Source of the DNA: Actinomycetes bacterium
GTDB lineage: Bacteria > Actinomycetota > Acidimicrobiia > Acidimicrobiales > Microtrichaceae
NCBI GenBank assembly: GCA_023423215.1
Contig: JAFAFZ010000368.1
Span: forward strand, 1 to 5,600
Length of the DNA stretch: 5,600 nt
Direction: 5' to 3'
A program made the position numbers and the translations under genes. The notes beneath the pieces were generated by a model. It ran no database searches, was not told the origin of the DNA, and saw nothing but the letters and a program-made list of their open reading frames with translations. This document shows, in pieces, positions 1 to 5,600 of this stretch (position 1 is the stretch's first letter; the number at the start of each line of letters is the position of its first letter).

Positions 1-248
1 GCCGCCGTGGCGAGCGGCTGACCGAGCACGACTTCCTGCCCGGCGCGCTGCACATCGCGATCCGCTTCAACGAGTGCTTCGACGGCGATCCGCTGCTCCC
101 GCCGGAGCTGCTGCCCACGCCGTGGCCCGGTCGCGCCGCCCGCGCCCTGCTGGCGCGCTGTCGCCGCCACGGCGTCCTGGCCCGCGACGACAAGTCCGGC
201 CCCGCCCTCTTCCGCGTGTTCGACGAAGCGATCGCCCACCTGCCCTGA
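1..248 (+). CDS. PaaX-like transcriptional regulator, C-terminal fragment
   Basis: This is the last 81 codons of a gene that begins left of the window. The frame is open from base 3 and stops at TGA 246-248. The visible tail contains DPLLPPELLPTPWPGRAAR, which resembles the signature of the PaaX C-terminal domain: a DP-LP--LLP--WPG stretch followed by a basic and Ala-rich helix. PaaX proteins are GntR-like winged-helix repressors; the best known controls phenylacetate degradation by sensing phenylacetyl-CoA. The DNA-binding N-terminus is outside the window, so neither target nor effector can be inferred. The sequence ends right after AIAHLP. The last 24 bases of the gene region are duplicated 116 bp downstream (see repeats). 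The gene converges on the diguanylate cyclase at 386. The family call rests on motif memory only; the reading frame itself is sound. Confidence 0.68.
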   Translation, partial: RRGERLTEHDFLPGALHIAIRFNECFDGDPLLPPELLPTPWPGRAARALLARCRRHGVLARDDKSGPALFRVFDEAIAHLP

Positions 249-250
249 GC
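227..250 (+). repeat. 24-bp direct repeat, copy 1 (over the 3' end of the PaaX-like gene)
   Basis: The 24 bases at 227-250 are identical to those at 343-366. This copy covers the last codons of the PaaX-like gene, its TGA and two following bases. The distance between copy starts is 116 bp, leaving 92 bp (251-342) between them. Confidence 0.85.
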
Positions 251-287
251 AGGTCGTCCGACGCGCTGCGATCGCTGCCACGGCGCG

Positions 288-308
288 AGCGCCAGCGAGC
301 CCGGCGCT
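288..308. repeat. GC-rich hairpin, first of two in a REP-like intergenic element
   Basis: The arms AGCGCC (288-293) and GGCGCT (303-308) are perfectly complementary around a 9-nt loop. The stretch also contains GCGAGC twice (285-290 and 295-300). Together with the hairpin at 319-333 it gives a two-hairpin layout like repetitive extragenic palindromes. Whether it is repeated elsewhere in the genome cannot be seen here. Confidence 0.45.
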
Positions 309-318
309 GATGGGGCCC

Positions 319-333
319 GGGGGCGCAGCCCCC
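319..333. terminator. GGGGGC-GCA-GCCCCC hairpin, possible bidirectional terminator
   Basis: A perfect 6-bp G/C stem with a 3-nt loop lies between two converging genes, 70 bp after the PaaX-like stop and 53 bp after the cyclase stop. No T-run follows on either strand, so it is not a classic intrinsic terminator. In high-GC actinobacteria, stems without U-tracts are often proposed to help termination. It could equally be the core of a dispersed repeat: stems of the GGGGGC-GCA-GCCCCC type are common between genes in GC-rich bacteria. Confidence 0.4.
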
Positions 334-342
334 GAAGAGGAC

Positions 343-366
343 AGCGATCGCCCACCTGCCCTGAGC
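343..366 (+). repeat. 24-bp direct repeat, copy 2
   Basis: Identical to 227-250, but here non-coding. A shorter third copy follows directly: GCCCACCTGCC at 367-377 repeats 350-360 of this copy, and TGA follows at 378-380 with one C missing. The copies therefore have the look of a local duplication of the end of the PaaX-like gene. Confidence 0.85.
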
Positions 367-385
367 GCCCACCTGCCTGAACGGA

Positions 386-1840
386 TCAGGTCACGCGGTC
401 GGCGTGGCGTTCGCGCTTGTCGCGGTACATCGACTCGTCGGCGAGGCGGACCATCTCGTCGCAGCCGAGCCCGGGGCGGCTGAGCACGCCGCCGATGCTG
501 ATCGACACCGGCCGCTCGGGCTCGCTGAGCGCGTCGACCGCGGCGCGCACCCGGGAGAGCACCTGCTCGAGGTGCTCCTCGCCCTCGAGGTCCGGGCAGA
601 CCACCACGAACTCGTCGCCGCCGAAGCGCGCGACCAGGTCGACGCCGCGCACGCTCGAGCGCAGGGCGTCCGCCACCTCGCACAGCAGCCGGTCCCCCGC
701 TCCGTGACCGAACCGGTCGTTCACCTGCTTGAACAGGTCGAGGTCTCCGTAGAGCACGCCCACCTCGCCGGTGGCGTGGGGGTCGGCCAGGAAGCTCTCG
801 AGCATGCGGTAGAGCTCACCGCGGTTGAGCAGCCCGGTCAGTCCGTCGGTGCTGGCCTGTCGGCGCAGGTGCTCCTCGGCGGTGCAGCGGCGCAGCGTCG
901 CCATGAGCGTGCTGGCGAGCACGACGACGAGGTCGACGTTCACGTCGTCCCACTGCAGGAACGTCTCGCCGAACGACAGGCGCAGGACCGACCACGGCGG
1001 GCTGGCGACCAGGGGCACCTCGACCACGGCCTGGGCGCCGCCCTCGATGAAGCGGTCCCGGGGCTCGGACGGTGCCAGCTCGGCCAGATCCGACGAGAAC
1101 CGCAGGATCGACATGGCCGTGTCCTCGACCGGCCAGAGCGGCTCGAAGTGCGGCAGGGTCGACGCCCCGGCGACGTCGTGGAGGGGTCGTCGGTCCGTCG
1201 CGACGAACGCCGACCCGGTCGCCAGGCTCCAACTGGCGCGGGTGCGCAGTCCGCCGCCGGCCTCGGCCCAGGCGAGCTCGACCGACACGGCGCGCACCAC
1301 CTCGCCGAGCTCGGCGAGGAAGCGCTGCACGGTGCGGTCGACCTGGTACCAGTCGACCGATGAGCACTCGAGGGAGGCGATCTGGATGATCTGCTCGATG
1401 CGTCGACGTCGGCCCATCACGACGTCGCGGTCGTCGATGCCCCGGATCGCCAGGATCAGCCAGCTGCCGCCGGGACCGTCCAGGCTGACGCCGTTCACCT
1501 CGCACTCGACCCAGTCCCCCGACCCGTGGCGGACACGGAACACGGCGGGCTGGTGGTAGCCCTCGGAGCGCGTGGCCTCGTTCAACGCGCCGGCGGCGGC
1601 GACGAGGTCGTCGGGGTGCACGAACTCCCAGATGGCCGTGCCGACGTGCTCGCGTGCCACCCGGCCGAGCAGCCGTTCGGTCTCACCGCCGAGGTATCGC
1701 ACGACGCCGTGCGCGTCGACGACGGCGCTGACGTCCGGTCCCATGTCGGAGCAGAGCTGCGCCAGCCACTGCGTGTCGTGCCATCGATCGTGCTCGATGG
1801 TGGCCCCGGGAGGCTCCCCGGTCGTGCTCGTCCTCGTCAT
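386..1840 (-). CDS. PAS-GAF-GGDEF diguanylate cyclase
   Basis: A soluble sensor enzyme predicted to make cyclic di-GMP from two GTP. Counting 484 residues from ATG 1838-1840: a PAS domain at about 30-136 (with FVHPDD at 73-78), a GAF-like region at about 165-320, and a C-terminal GGDEF domain at about 330-475. The GGDEF domain has DGLTGLLNR at its start, the metal-binding Asp in YGDLDLF (366), FKQVNDRFGHGAGD for nucleotide binding, and an intact GGDEF motif at 407-411 (bases 608-622). An RxxD inhibitory site (RGVD, 398-401) sits exactly five residues before it, so product inhibition is likely. The end has the usual SISIGG and ADESMYRDKR. There is no EAL domain and no membrane segment. Start: ATG 1838-1840 has GGCGG 8 nt upstream; an in-frame GTG at 1880-1882 would add 14 residues, but its GGAGG abuts the codon with no spacer. 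The input signal is unknown. Confidence 0.93.
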   Translation of the reverse strand: MTRTSTTGEPPGATIEHDRWHDTQWLAQLCSDMGPDVSAVVDAHGVVRYLGGETERLLGRVAREHVGTAIWEFVHPDDLVAAAGALNEATRSEGYHQPAVFRVRHGSGDWVECEVNGVSLDGPGGSWLILAIRGIDDRDVVMGRRRRIEQIIQIASLECSSVDWYQVDRTVQRFLAELGEVVRAVSVELAWAEAGGGLRTRASWSLATGSAFVATDRRPLHDVAGASTLPHFEPLWPVEDTAMSILRFSSDLAELAPSEPRDRFIEGGAQAVVEVPLVASPPWSVLRLSFGETFLQWDDVNVDLVVVLASTLMATLRRCTAEEHLRRQASTDGLTGLLNRGELYRMLESFLADPHATGEVGVLYGDLDLFKQVNDRFGHGAGDRLLCEVADALRSSVRGVDLVARFGGDEFVVVCPDLEGEEHLEQVLSRVRAAVDALSEPERPVSISIGGVLSRPGLGCDEMVRLADESMYRDKRERHADRVT

Positions 1841-1914
1841 TGCCCCTGCCGCCCGAAACTCGTCCAGTTGCCGCGGGGTCACCCTCCGGACCGTGCGGCG
1901 TCCTCCGAGTCATC

Positions 1915-1933
1915 GGCCGTTCCGGCGAAGGCC
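1915..1933. other. Imperfect hairpin between the VWA and cyclase genes
   Basis: On the + strand GGCC (1915-1918), a bulged G, TTC, a CGGC loop, GAA and GGCC (1930-1933) form a 7-bp stem with one bulge. It begins 18 bases past the VWA stop codon in the direction of transcription and has no T-run after it. It might attenuate read-through into the cyclase gene, or it might be chance in such GC-rich DNA. Confidence 0.25.
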
Positions 1934-1951
1934 CTGAACAATTGTCGGAGC

Positions 1952-3454
1952 TCAGACGAGGTTGTCGACGAAGCGCTCCAGCTGACGCAGGTTGCGGCAC
2001 TCGAACGCGCCGTCGCAGTGGGTCGCGTACTCGCCGACGATCGAGTCGCCGGTGTCCCAGTAGGCCCGGGGCTCGGGGTTGAGCCACCACACGTGGCGGG
2101 CCTTGTTGCGGATCTCCTTGATGACCCAGCTCTGCGACGCGTGGTAGTTGTTCCGGGCGTCGCCCAGAATGATCACGGTCGTCTTCGAGCTGACGTCCTT
2201 GCCGTAGCGCTGCCAGAACACCTCGAAGGCGTGGCCGTAGTCCGAGTGGCCGTCGACCCAGACGACGTCGGCCTCGCTGTTCACCCGGCTGATGGCCTCG
2301 ACGATGTCGTCGGTGCCCTCGAAGAACCGGGTGACCTCGTCGATGCCGTCGATGAACACGAAGCTGCGCACGCGTGAGAACTGCCCGGAGATGGCGTAGA
2401 CGAGGTGCAGCGTGAAGCGGGCGAACGCCGCGACCGACCCCGAGATGTCGGCGATGACGAAGATCTCGGGCTTCGCAGGACGGGGGTACTTGAACTTGGG
2501 CTCGGCGGGCACGCCGCCGTAGCTGAGCGAGTGCCGCACCGTATTGCGGAAGTCGAGCGCACCCTTGCGGCCGTGGCGACGCTTGCGGGCCAACCGCACG
2601 GCCAGGCGGCGCGTGAGCGGCTGCAGCGCCTTGCGCAGCTGCACCATCTCCTCGCGGCTGGCGTGCATGAAGTCGATGTCCTCGGGCAGCGGCTTGCGCA
2701 GCGTCTTCGCCATCGCCTCGACGCCGCGGTCCGCGACCAGTCGCCGGCGGATCTCGGCCTCGATCTCCTTGCGGAACTCCTCGATGCGGTGCTCGTACTC
2801 GTCGCGCTCGAGGCGCTCCTCGAGCGGCGTGAGCGGCTCGGGCGAGTCCTCCTGGGACTGCTCCATCAGGCGCTCGAGCACGCCGTCCAGGTTCAGGTTC
2901 CGCAGCGTCCGGTACAGGTAGTACGTGCCGCCCACGGGCCGACCGGGCTCCATGCCGGCGTACCGGCGCACCGACTGGCGCGCCATCGCCTTCATCATCG
3001 CCTGGTCGCCCTTCATGAGCGCCTTGAAGAGCATCTCTGCCAGCTCTTCCGGGGTGAGCGCGTCGCCGGAGCCGCCCTGGGCCTGCTGGCCCTCGCCGTC
3101 GCCCTCCTGCGCCTCCCGCTCCTCGTCCTCGTCCAGCTCGGGCAGGTCGACCGCGTCGGGGTCGCGCGACCACTCGGCGCCACGCAGCGAGAAGTAGACC
3201 TCGAAGACGGTCTCGAACGCCTTCCAGTGCGAGTGGTTCTTCACCAGCGTCGCGGCGAGCGCGTACTTGAACGCCTCGCGGTCGCCGATGGGGATGTGCT
3301 GGACCGCCTCCATCGCATCGAGGTTCTCGGTCAGGCTGACCGGCAGGCCGGCCTGGCGGAGCTCGACGATGAAGCCGGAGAGCAGGTCGAGCAGGGGCTG
3401 ACCTGCGGCGGCGAGCTGCTCGGGGGTGGCGGTGGCGGCCGCCTCGTCAGCCAC
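1952..3454 (-). CDS. CoxE-like VWA-domain protein, partner of the MoxR ATPase
   Basis: A 500-residue cytoplasmic protein of the CoxE-like VWA family. These proteins work with MoxR/CoxD-type AAA+ ATPases; in CO dehydrogenase clusters the pair matures the active-site metal cluster. The N-terminal half is mostly helical, with a very acidic Glu/Gln/Gly-rich linker at about 102-130 and a charged, probably coiled region at about 208-240. The VWA domain starts at about 328: IFVIADISGS supplies the metal-site DxSxS (D336, S338, S340). A second metal loop is probably GHSDYG (402-407), and VIILGDARNNY (427-437) and VWWLNPEPRAYWD (455-467) are CoxE-family-like segments. No signal peptide or membrane segment is seen. 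It starts at GTG 3452-3454, with GAGG 7 nt upstream overlapping the MoxR TGA, so translation is probably coupled. No cox structural genes are in the window, so I give no gene symbol. The client is unknown. Confidence 0.9.
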   Translation of the reverse strand: MADEAAATATPEQLAAAGQPLLDLLSGFIVELRQAGLPVSLTENLDAMEAVQHIPIGDREAFKYALAATLVKNHSHWKAFETVFEVYFSLRGAEWSRDPDAVDLPELDEDEEREAQEGDGEGQQAQGGSGDALTPEELAEMLFKALMKGDQAMMKAMARQSVRRYAGMEPGRPVGGTYYLYRTLRNLNLDGVLERLMEQSQEDSPEPLTPLEERLERDEYEHRIEEFRKEIEAEIRRRLVADRGVEAMAKTLRKPLPEDIDFMHASREEMVQLRKALQPLTRRLAVRLARKRRHGRKGALDFRNTVRHSLSYGGVPAEPKFKYPRPAKPEIFVIADISGSVAAFARFTLHLVYAISGQFSRVRSFVFIDGIDEVTRFFEGTDDIVEAISRVNSEADVVWVDGHSDYGHAFEVFWQRYGKDVSSKTTVIILGDARNNYHASQSWVIKEIRNKARHVWWLNPEPRAYWDTGDSIVGEYATHCDGAFECRNLRQLERFVDNLV

Positions 3455-3463
3455 GGCGGTGCC

Positions 3464-4405
3464 TCAGGACCCGGTCGAGAGCGGGCCGCCGGGGTGGAAC
3501 GCCTTCTGCTCGGCGGCGAACTCCTTGACGGCCTTGGCGATGTCGCTCTGGTACTTGAGCAGGATGTTCACCGTGCCGGTCGCCGTCTCGGCGTCGATGT
3601 GCTCGACGCCGAGCAGCACGAGCGTGCGGGCCCAGTCGATCGTCTCGGACACCGACGGGGCCTTCTTCAGCTCGAGCTGGCGGATCGAGCGCACGACCCG
3701 GGCGATCTGGTCGGCGAGCGACTCGGTCAGACCCGGGACCTTGGTGAGCACGATCTCCTTCTCGCGGTCCATCTCGGGGTAGTCGACGTGCAGGTAGAGG
3801 CAGCGACGCTTGAGCGCCTCGGAGAGCTCACGGGTGTTGTTCGACGTGAGGAACACCATGGGGATCTGGCGCGCCTCGATCGTGCCGAGCTCGGGGATCG
3901 AGACCTGGTAGTCCGAGAGGATCTCGAGCAGCAGGGCCTCGGTCTCGACCTCGACGCGGTCGACCTCGTCGATCAGCAGCACGACCGGGTCGGTCGCGCG
4001 GATCGCCTCGAGCAGCGGACGCTCGAGCAGGAAGTCGTCCGAGAAGATGTCCTCCTCGATGGCGTCCCAGCCCTGCGTCTCGCTGTCCGTCTTGGTCGCC
4101 TGGATGCGCAGGAGCTGCTTCTTGTAGTTCCACTCGTAGAGCGCCTTGGACTCGTCCAGCCCCTCGTAGCACTGCAGGCGGATGAGGCGGGCGCCCAGGA
4201 TCTCGGCGACCGACTTGGCGAGCTGGGTCTTGCCGGTGCCGGCGGGACCCTCGACCAGGATCGGCTTCCCGAGGCGGTCCGCCAGGAACACGATGCCCGC
4301 GATGCCCTCGTCGGAGAGGTAGTCGACCTTGCGCAGCGACTCGCGCAGCTCCGGGACGGACTCGAAGCGGGGCGCGGCGTCGGAGGGGGTCTCGGTCGTG
4401 GTCAT
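3464..4405 (-). CDS. MoxR-family AAA+ ATPase (CoxD-like)
   Basis: A 313-residue AAA+ ATPase of the MoxR group, close in feel to CoxD. Such ATPases use ATP hydrolysis to remodel or activate a client, usually with a VWA partner encoded next door, as here. Visible motifs: Walker A GPAGTGKT (53-60), Walker B VVLLIDEVD (141-149) with catalytic E147, sensor 1 at FLTSNN (185-190), a basic KRRC (199-202) that probably carries the arginine finger, and APSVSETIDWARTL (249-262), the MoxR sensor-2 region. The length is typical of a complete single-domain MoxR protein, and there is no membrane segment. It is the first gene of an operon with the VWA gene 9 bp downstream. ATG 4403-4405 is the only sensible start: no other start codon lies near, and GGTGG touches the ATG and so is too close to serve as a ribosome-binding site. 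A TAGTCT box 6 nt upstream suggests a leaderless mRNA. Confidence 0.95.
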   Translation of the reverse strand: MTTTETPSDAAPRFESVPELRESLRKVDYLSDEGIAGIVFLADRLGKPILVEGPAGTGKTQLAKSVAEILGARLIRLQCYEGLDESKALYEWNYKKQLLRIQATKTDSETQGWDAIEEDIFSDDFLLERPLLEAIRATDPVVLLIDEVDRVEVETEALLLEILSDYQVSIPELGTIEARQIPMVFLTSNNTRELSEALKRRCLYLHVDYPEMDREKEIVLTKVPGLTESLADQIARVVRSIRQLELKKAPSVSETIDWARTLVLLGVEHIDAETATGTVNILLKYQSDIAKAVKEFAAEQKAFHPGGPLSTGS

Positions 4406-4411
4406 CCACCG

Positions 4412-4442
4412 AGACTACTGAGCGACTTGACCGCCTGGTCAA
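4412..4442 (-). promoter_or_regulatory. Putative leaderless promoter of the MoxR-VWA operon
   Basis: Read on the minus strand, TTGACC (4442-4437) is followed after 19 bases by TAGTCT (4417-4412), and then 6 bases to the MoxR ATG. TTGACC fits the sigma-70 -35 box well, and TAGTCT fits the actinobacterial TAnnnT -10 box. The 19-base spacer is longer than the usual 17. A -10 box this close to the ATG implies transcription starting at or next to the start codon. Confidence 0.45.
4427..4442. promoter_or_regulatory. Perfect inverted repeat TTGACC-GCCT-GGTCAA, possible operator
   Basis: Two 6-bp arms (4427-4432 and 4437-4442) flank a 4-nt spacer in the 80-bp gap between divergent genes. One arm doubles as the candidate -35 box of the MoxR promoter, so a dimeric regulator bound here would block it. 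No regulator gene is adjacent within the window. Confidence 0.35.
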
Positions 4443-4447
4443 TCCAC

Positions 4448-4478
4448 TTGCCGGTCCGGTGCACGGCCTCGCTACGGT
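4448..4478 (+). promoter_or_regulatory. Putative leaderless promoter of the ABC-F gene
   Basis: TTGCCG (4448-4453), a 19-base spacer and TACGGT (4473-4478) stand 7 bases before the ABC-F ATG at 4486. The -10 box fits TAnnnT; the -35 box is weak. No purine-rich ribosome-binding site precedes the ATG, which supports a leaderless transcript. Confidence 0.42.
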
Positions 4479-4485
4479 CGCCGCC

Positions 4486-5600
4486 ATGAGCGCGCAGCTG
4501 GTGGTCAGGGGCCTCTCGGCCGGCCACGGCCCGCGCCGGCTCTTCTCGGACCTGGACCTGGTCGTCGCGCCCGGCGACGTCATCGGACTCGTGGGTCCGA
4601 ACGGCGCCGGCAAGTCGACGCTGCTGCGCCAGCTCGCCGGTGTGGACCCGCTCGCCAGCGGCACGCGCTCGCTCTCGCCGGCCGACGCGACCGTCGGCCT
4701 GCACCCCCAGGAGACCGACCGGGTCCCCGGCGAGACGCTGCTCACCTTCCTGGCCCGCCGCACCGGCGTCGCCGAGGCACAGGACGAGATGGACGCCGCG
4801 ACGGACGCGCTGGCCGCCGGACGCGACGGCGCGGACCAGCGCTACGCGGTCGCGCTCGAGCGGTGGCTCGCGCTCGGCGCCGCGGACCTCGAGGACCGCG
4901 CGCCGGCCACGACGGCGTCGGTCGGCCTCGACGTGCCGCTCGACCACCTCATGACCGCGCTCTCGGGCGGGCAGGCCGCACGGGCCGGGCTCGCCTCGCT
5001 GCTGCTCAGCCGCTTCGACGTCCTGCTGCTCGACGAGCCGACCAACGACCTGGACCTGGCCGGGCTCGCCCAGCTCGAGCGGTTCGTCGCCGACAGCGAC
5101 GCCGGCGTGGTCGTCGTCAGCCACGACCGGGAGTTCCTGTCCCGGACCGTGACCTCGGTGCTCGAGCTCGACCTGCACCAGCAGTCGGTGCACCTGTACG
5201 GCGGCGGCTACGACGCCTACCTGGCCGAGCGAGCCGTCGCCCGTGAGCACGCACGCGAGCGCTACGAGGAGTACGCGACCACGCGGGGCGCGCTCGAGGA
5301 GCGGGCCCGCACCCAGCGGGCGTGGGCCGACAAGGGCGCCCGGGCGGCGCGCCGCAACCCGGTCGACAACGACAAGTTCGTGAAGAACTGGGCCGTGTCC
5401 TCGTCCGAGAAGCAGGCGGCGAAGGCACGCCAGACCGACAAGATGCTCGAGCGGCTCGAGGTCGTCGACGAGCCGCGCAAGGAGTGGCAGCTCCAGCTCT
5501 CGTTCGCCGGCGCGCCGCCGTCGGGACGGGTCGTCGCGACGCTGAACGCCGCGGTCGTGCGTCGTGGCCGGTTCACGCTCGGCCCCGTGACCCTCCAGGT
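4486..5600 (+). CDS. ABC-F family ATPase (ribosome-associated), N-terminal part
   Basis: The frame is open from ATG 4486 to the right edge, giving 371 residues with the C-terminus missing. The first ABC domain is complete: Walker A GPNGAGKST (37-45), the Q-loop region near HPQET (73-77), signature LSGGQ (159-163), Walker B VLLLDEP (179-185) with E184, the ABC-F-typical TNDLD (186-190), and the switch His in VVSHD (H213). Then comes a long charged, Arg/Glu-rich helical linker at about 250-335, containing NPVDNDKF and SSEKQAAKARQTDKM, as in the inter-domain linker of ABC-F proteins. The second cassette would start near residue 345 (VVATLNAAVVRRGRFTLGPVTLQ). There are no membrane segments. ABC-F proteins bind the ribosomal E site and affect translation or antibiotic resistance; this one matches a common actinobacterial type of about 550 residues whose exact role I do not know. 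Its low-SD start fits a leaderless mRNA. Confidence 0.93.
   Translation, partial: MSAQLVVRGLSAGHGPRRLFSDLDLVVAPGDVIGLVGPNGAGKSTLLRQLAGVDPLASGTRSLSPADATVGLHPQETDRVPGETLLTFLARRTGVAEAQDEMDAATDALAAGRDGADQRYAVALERWLALGAADLEDRAPATTASVGLDVPLDHLMTALSGGQAARAGLASLLLSRFDVLLLDEPTNDLDLAGLAQLERFVADSDAGVVVVSHDREFLSRTVTSVLELDLHQQSVHLYGGGYDAYLAERAVAREHARERYEEYATTRGALEERARTQRAWADKGARAARRNPVDNDKFVKNWAVSSSEKQAAKARQTDKMLERLEVVDEPRKEWQLQLSFAGAPPSGRVVATLNAAVVRRGRFTLGPVTLQ

Noticed and set aside
67..372. Small overlapping open frames on both strands near the left edge
   Set aside because: They are Arg-rich, cross the repeats and hairpins, and conflict with the PaaX-like frame, which has a recognisable motif.
227..380. 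CRISPR array
   Set aside because: There are only two full repeat copies, one coding, with a 92-bp gap and then no spacer before the third partial copy; no cas genes are present.
404..1559. Two + strand open frames (404-1363 and 825-1559) opposite the cyclase
   Set aside because: Neither has a recognisable domain, and both are antisense to a complete PAS-GAF-GGDEF protein.
1938..1945. ACAATTGT palindrome just after the VWA gene
   Set aside because: It is an 8-bp AT-rich palindrome in an intergenic gap, with no paired promoter element; too short to call an operator.
1683..3173. A 496-codon minus-strand open frame overlapping the VWA gene in another frame
   Set aside because: Its Arg/Gly/Ala-rich composition has no motifs, and it overlaps the well-supported CoxE-like frame.
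2405..4489. A 694-codon open frame on the + strand, antisense to the MoxR and VWA genes
   Set aside because: Its translation is a low-complexity string rich in Leu, Val, Arg, Glu and Gly, typical of the antisense of GC-rich genes. The minus strand carries two full, motif-bearing proteins here.
4402..5250. A 282-codon minus-strand open frame opposite the ABC-F gene
   Set aside because: The + strand frame has every ABC motif in order; the minus-strand product is the usual antisense shadow.

Overview
The window is very GC-rich throughout, with codon third positions almost always G or C. The proteins look actinobacterial: a long actinobacterial-type ABC-F ATPase, a MoxR/CoxE pair and a PaaX-type regulator tail. 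Two start codons lack a usable Shine-Dalgarno but have a TAnnnT box 6-7 nt upstream, as in actinobacterial leaderless transcripts. I infer a chromosomal segment of an Actinomycetota member, possibly Acidimicrobiia-like; no marker gene here fixes the class.

Layout, left to right. Positions 1-248 (+) hold the C-terminal part of a PaaX-like transcriptional regulator. Positions 249-385 are a short convergent intergenic region with two GC-rich hairpins, lying between two copies of a 24-bp direct repeat. Positions 386-1840 (-) encode a soluble PAS-GAF-GGDEF diguanylate cyclase; a start at 1882 is possible. Positions 1952-3454 (-) encode a CoxE-like von Willebrand factor A (VWA) protein. Positions 3464-4405 (-) encode its usual partner, a MoxR/CoxD-type AAA+ ATPase. 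Positions 4406-4485 are a divergent promoter region built around a TTGACC/GGTCAA palindrome. From 4486 to the right edge (+) runs the first two-fifths or more of an ABC-F protein, the main undescribed-looking gap if one only considers closed reading frames.

The MoxR and VWA genes are 9 bp apart, and the VWA ribosome-binding site overlaps the MoxR stop codon, so they form a tight operon. Such pairs act as a chaperone-like machine: the ATPase remodels a client and the VWA protein recruits it through a metal-dependent adhesion site. In CO dehydrogenase clusters the equivalents are CoxD and CoxE, but no cox structural genes are visible here, so the client is unknown. The diguanylate cyclase lies 111 bp downstream on the same strand and could be read through or transcribed separately. 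The ABC-F gene is divergent and probably acts on ribosomes, unrelated to the others.

I see no CRISPR array, transposase, tRNA, rRNA, phage gene or defence system. Most of the window is ordinary conserved actinobacterial gene content; the most unusual structures are the repeat-flanked hairpin element at 227-380 and the mirrored promoters at 4412-4478.
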